Assembly: GCA_002773795.1 (NCBI GenBank)
Contig: PFAD01000008.1
Coordinates: 457,247 to 521,246, forward strand
Length of the DNA stretch: 64,000 nucleotides
DNA from: Chlamydiae bacterium CG10_big_fil_rev_8_21_14_0_10_42_34
Lineage (GTDB): Bacteria > Chlamydiota > Chlamydiia > Chlamydiales > SM23-39
Direction of reading: 5' to 3'
Shown here: piece by piece, positions 60,613 through 64,000 of the stretch
Position numbering within the stretch: the stretch's first letter is position 1
How the letters are laid out: each line of letters starts with the position of its first letter
Notes under the pieces: model-generated
Told to the model about the DNA's origin: nothing
What the model saw: only the letters and a program-made list of their open reading frames with translations
The model's database searches: none
Made by a program: the position numbers and the translations under genes

Positions 60613-63600
60613 ATGATCACGTTAAAAAAAGTTTGCGTCCACAATTTAAAAAGCGTCGATCTTGAGCTTGAACCAGGAAAACTCGTTGTATTTACTGGTG
60701 TTTCAGGATCGGGCAAATCCTCTCTTGCCTTTGACACCATCTATGTCGAGGGGCAAAGGCGCTATATCGAATCGCTCTCTCACCAAGCGCGCAGATTTTT
60801 AGGCGACCTTCCGAAACCTGACGCTGAAAGTATCTCGGGAATTGCACCCACCATTGCCATTGAGCAAAAAACGGCCGGACGCACCCCTCGATCCACAGTG
60901 GGAACCATGACGGGGATCTATGACTTTTTACGTGTATTATTTGCCCGAATCGGAATCCCCCACTGTCCAATAAGCAATGAACCAGTTGAAGCGCAAAGTA
61001 GAGAAAAAATTGTTGCAAGGGTCCAACATTTACCCGCGAAAAAACTCATTATTTTAGCTCCCTTTGCCAGAGGAAAAAAGGGGGAATTTCGGGAGGAATT
61101 TGCTGAGCTTTTAAGCAAGGGGTTATTGCGCCTTCGAATTGATGGCGCCTTTGTTGAGCTAGGAGATATCGAAGAGCTCGATCCAAAAGAGGCCCATGAT
61201 ATCGATATCGTAGTCGATCGGATCATGACAAACGATCCATCGCGATTAGCGGAAGCTGTCAATGCAGCTTTAGAGATAGGTAAAGGGTTTTTTAGCGTAA
61301 TTGATCCAGACACAGAAGAAGAGACCCTTTTTTCCCAATTTGCCCACTCGATCCAATCGGGAAAATCATATGGCCCGTTAGAGCCTCACGATTTTTCATT
61401 CAACCACCCTGCCGGAATGTGTCCCAATTGCCACGGAATCGGAGTGACTGCTGAGTTTGACCTTTCTAAAATCATCGATCCCAATTTGAGCATTAGCGAA
61501 GATTGCTGTTCGATTGGAAGCTCTTACAAAACAGTCCGCTACGGCAATATCTATGACAATTTAGCAAGAATTTACAAGTTCAACATCAACAAAGCGTGGA
61601 GCAAGCTTCCCGAAAAGGCCCAAAATGTATTTCTTAACGGAACTGAAAAAAAGTGGACTCGGATGCACTTTACCCATCCAGTCAAAAAGACCCGCTGGTA
61701 TGAATATGTCCATTGGAAAGGTGTTTTAAACGAGGCCAAAGAGCGGCTTAACGCAGCTAAAAGTGAAGGCTATCGAAAAAAAATGGGCGAACTGATGACG
61801 GAAGGGATCTGCTCTGCTTGCAATGGATCTCGCATTAAGCCCTACCCTGCAGCGACCAGACTTGGGAATAAAACACTTTTTGAAATCACTTCGATGCCGA
61901 TGGAAGATACGCTGAAATTTTTTGATGAGCTGCAGCTATCCACCCTTGAAATGCATATTGGCGAAGAGGTAATTAAAGAGATCAAAGAAAGACTGCAGTT
62001 CCTTATCGATGTGGGTCTTTCCTATTTGTCTTTAGAACGGACTTCTCCCACTTTGAGTGGTGGCGAGGCGCAAAGAGTTCGGCTAGCCTCACAAATTGGA
62101 GCGGGCCTTGTCGGTGCCATTTATGTACTCGATGAGCCTTCCATTGGATTACACCCGATCGACCACCATAAATTAATCGACACACTCAAACGGCTCAGAG
62201 ACCAGGGCAATACCGTTTTAGTCGTCGAACATGATTTAGATACAATTTTAGCTGCCGATCAAGTGATCGATGTGGGACCCGGTGCTGGAAAACATGGGGG
62301 TGAGATCTTAAAGCTGAGCGATCCCAGGTCTATCACGGGAGGATATGTTTCGGGACGATTAAAAATCGAGCCTCCTAAAAAGGTGAGAAAACCCACAGGC
62401 AAACTCACCTTAAGCCACGCGACGCACAACAACTTAAAAAATGTGACCGTCTCTTTTCCTCTTGGCGTTTTCCTCTGTGTCACTGGAATTTCAGGCTCAG
62501 GTAAGTCGTCGCTGATTGCAGATACCCTTTTTCCTGCAATTATGAATAAGTCCTCAAATTTAAAAGGGCTTGAACAGGTCGACAAAGTGATCAATGTCGA
62601 TCAATCTCCAATTGGACGAACGCCAAGATCAAACGCCGCAACTTACATCAAGCTCTTCGATGAGATCCGCGATCTTTTTACAGAGCTCCCCGAGAGTAAA
62701 CTCCGCGGGTTTACTGCCGGGCAATTTAGTTTTAATGTCAAAGACGGCTCTTGTTCATACTGCAGTGGGATGGGGCAGGTGAAAATCGACATGGACTTCA
62801 TGGAAGATGCTTGGGTTCAGTGTCCGCAGTGTAAAGGAAGAAGATTTGATCCTGAAATTTTAGCTGTTAAATTCAAAGGTAATTCAATTCATGACGTTTT
62901 ACAAACAGATGTCGAGCATGCTCTCGAACTTTTTGAAGCGATCCCCTCGATTAGGAAAAAACTCGAAGTCCTAAGCCTGGTCGGATTAAACTACCTCACA
63001 CTCGGACAACCTTCGACAACACTATCTGGCGGCGAGGCGCAACGGATTAAACTGGCAAAAGAGCTTGTAAGACCTTCGACAGGTAAAACGATTTATATCC
63101 TTGATGAGCCAACAACCGGGCTGCATTTCCACGACATCAGTAAACTGATCCAAATCTTACAAAATCTCGTCGACAAGGGAAATACCGTACTTGTAATTGA
63201 GCACAATATGGACATGGTCAAGTGTGCAGATTGGGTAATAGATTTGGGCCCAGGTGCGGGAAAACATGGGGGAGAAATTATTGGCCAAGGGACTCCTGCG
63301 CAAATTGCGAAGTTGAAAACAGCAACAGCGATGGCCTTAAAAGGACTTGCTCCCACATCAAGCGCCCCTCAAAAGCTAAAAACGATCGATGAGATTGTCG
63401 TCACGGATGCAAGTCAAAATAACTTGCGCCATGTATCTCTTAAAGTTCCTCGCGGGAAAATCACCGTTTTTACAGGCCCTTCAGGATCGGGAAAGTCCTC
63501 TTTAGCCTTTGAAACGCTCTATGCAGAGGGGCAAAGAAGATATACCGAAACACTCCCCTCTTACTCAAGATCGATGGTCAAGCAGCTTTCAAAGCCAAAA

Positions 63601-64000
63601 GTAGAGCGGATCGAAGGGCTTTCCCCATCGATTGCCTTAGAGCAAAAAACGGGAGGACTTAACCCTCGATCCACTGTTGGAACCATTACAGAAATTTACG
63701 ACCTCCTCCGCGTCCTTTACGCCCATTTAGGAACACCTTTTGATCCAGAAACGGGCAAAGAAATTAAAAACATTAGTAAAGAAACTGTCGTGAGTGAGAT
63801 TTTAAAGCTCCCCGTTGGTGAAAAAATCCAAATCTTAACACCGATTGTTTTTCAAAAAAAAGAGAGCTTTGAAGAGCTTGTGGATCGTCTCAATCGAGAT
63901 GGGTATTTAAGGATCCGCTTGAATGGAAAGATCTACTCCCTCGATGAACCGATCGAATTTAATAAGTACAAAAAAAATGAACTTGAGCTTGTGATTGACC
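60613..64000 (+). CDS. uvrA: Excinuclease ABC subunit A, double-length fusion (partial)
   Basis: Damage-recognition ATPase of nucleotide excision repair. The window holds about 1129 residues, running off the right edge. Copy 1: Walker A GVSGSGKSS near 31, TLSGGEAQRVRLAS near 480, Walker A GISGSGKSS near 626, TLSGGEAQRIKLAKE near 804, ending near 912. Copy 2 starts at once near 929 with a third Walker A, GPSGSGKSS, near 955. The C-terminal zinc finger of copy 1 is kept (CSYCSGMGQ, CPQCKGRRF). Of the insertion finger only CPNCHGIG remains; its first CxxC has become FAHSIQSGKS. A tandem UvrA of this kind is known in Chlamydia. Confidence 0.95.
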   Translation, partial: MITLKKVCVHNLKSVDLELEPGKLVVFTGVSGSGKSSLAFDTIYVEGQRRYIESLSHQARRFLGDLPKPDAESISGIAPTIAIEQKTAGRTPRSTVGTMTGIYDFLRVLFARIGIPHCPISNEPVEAQSREKIVARVQHLPAKKLIILAPFARGKKGEFREEFAELLSKGLLRLRIDGAFVELGDIEELDPKEAHDIDIVVDRIMTNDPSRLAEAVNAALEIGKGFFSVIDPDTEEETLFSQFAHSIQSGKSYGPLEPHDFSFNHPAGMCPNCHGIGVTAEFDLSKIIDPNLSISEDCCSIGSSYKTVRYGNIYDNLARIYKFNINKAWSKLPEKAQNVFLNGTEKKWTRMHFTHPVKKTRWYEYVHWKGVLNEAKERLNAAKSEGYRKKMGELMTEGICSACNGSRIKPYPAATRLGNKTLFEITSMPMEDTLKFFDELQLSTLEMHIGEEVIKEIKERLQFLIDVGLSYLSLERTSPTLSGGEAQRVRLASQIGAGLVGAIYVLDEPSIGLHPIDHHKLIDTLKRLRDQGNTVLVVEHDLDTILAADQVIDVGPGAGKHGGEILKLSDPRSITGGYVSGRLKIEPPKKVRKPTGKLTLSHATHNNLKNVTVSFPLGVFLCVTGISGSGKSSLIADTLFPAIMNKSSNLKGLEQVDKVINVDQSPIGRTPRSNAATYIKLFDEIRDLFTELPESKLRGFTAGQFSFNVKDGSCSYCSGMGQVKIDMDFMEDAWVQCPQCKGRRFDPEILAVKFKGNSIHDVLQTDVEHALELFEAIPSIRKKLEVLSLVGLNYLTLGQPSTTLSGGEAQRIKLAKELVRPSTGKTIYILDEPTTGLHFHDISKLIQILQNLVDKGNTVLVIEHNMDMVKCADWVIDLGPGAGKHGGEIIGQGTPAQIAKLKTATAMALKGLAPTSSAPQKLKTIDEIVVTDASQNNLRHVSLKVPRGKITVFTGPSGSGKSSLAFETLYAEGQRRYTETLPSYSRSMVKQLSKPKVERIEGLSPSIALEQKTGGLNPRSTVGTITEIYDLLRVLYAHLGTPFDPETGKEIKNISKETVVSEILKLPVGEKIQILTPIVFQKKESFEELVDRLNRDGYLRIRLNGKIYSLDEPIEFNKYKKNELELVID

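Overview
The window reads as a chromosome segment of a bacterium of the order Chlamydiales, most likely an environmental (Parachlamydia-, Waddlia- or Simkania-like) lineage. Four things point there. pepF lies next to groES-groEL. The pheS-rplT-rpmI-infC block is followed by ytqB/mnmM, murB and nusB genes. A diadenylate cyclase/YbbR/HtrB block is present. A pyruvate kinase gene lies beside a double-length UvrA in which two UvrA copies are fused head to tail. This assignment rests on protein families and remembered gene order; no database search was run.

Layout. 1-7752: oligoendopeptidase F (partial), a CIRCE-controlled groESL operon, an AsmA-like membrane protein, a YqaA/VTT membrane protein, an SDR/DUF2867 oxidoreductase, photolyase and an NlpC/P60 peptidase. 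7753-9550: prfC behind a leader that folds into a long rod-shaped RNA. 9774-20003: a low-oxygen and redox block holding cydAB, an NnrS-like membrane protein, a transposase relative, and an anaerobic ribonucleotide reductase (nrdD, a separate glycyl-radical-domain gene, nrdG) behind a textbook pair of NrdR boxes, then an SDR / SPW-VKOR / holin-like operon. 20106-26138: an outer-membrane barrel, small hypothetical proteins, a flavin oxidoreductase and two methyltransferases, one with in-frame 75-bp tandem repeats.

26191-39683: a 13-kb accessory island. Both ends carry the same module: a multi-hairpin repeat, an identical 43-bp terminator, and a tRNA-Ser 3' end (degenerate on the left, the intact tRNA-Ser(UGA) on the right). 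Inside, four overlapping or near-abutting minus-strand genes form one operon: a ClpB-type AAA+ ATPase, a small radical-SAM protein, a 2078-residue protein (zinc ribbons, pseudokinase, DUF4011, SF1 helicase, Vsr/MTES_1575-type nuclease) and a coiled-coil protein. A TM0106/RecB-like nuclease gene diverges from it and a DUF2971 gene follows. The giant protein contains the DUF4011-helicase-Vsr order of the antiviral Hhe gene. The fused pseudokinase and the AAA+/radical-SAM/coiled-coil partners make this the best candidate here for an undescribed, probably anti-phage or anti-plasmid, system.

39728-64000: mostly core genes. These cover translation (pheS, rplT, rpmI, infC with a non-AUG start, tRNA-Val), folate and cell wall (folC, murB), nusB, an exonuclease, a TolC-like channel with a tiny lipoprotein, and a cdaA-ybbR-glycosyltransferase-lpxL-rsmE run linked by overlapping stops and starts. 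An EmrAB/NodT-type efflux operon, pyruvate kinase with an extra C-terminal swivelling domain, and the start of the double uvrA follow.
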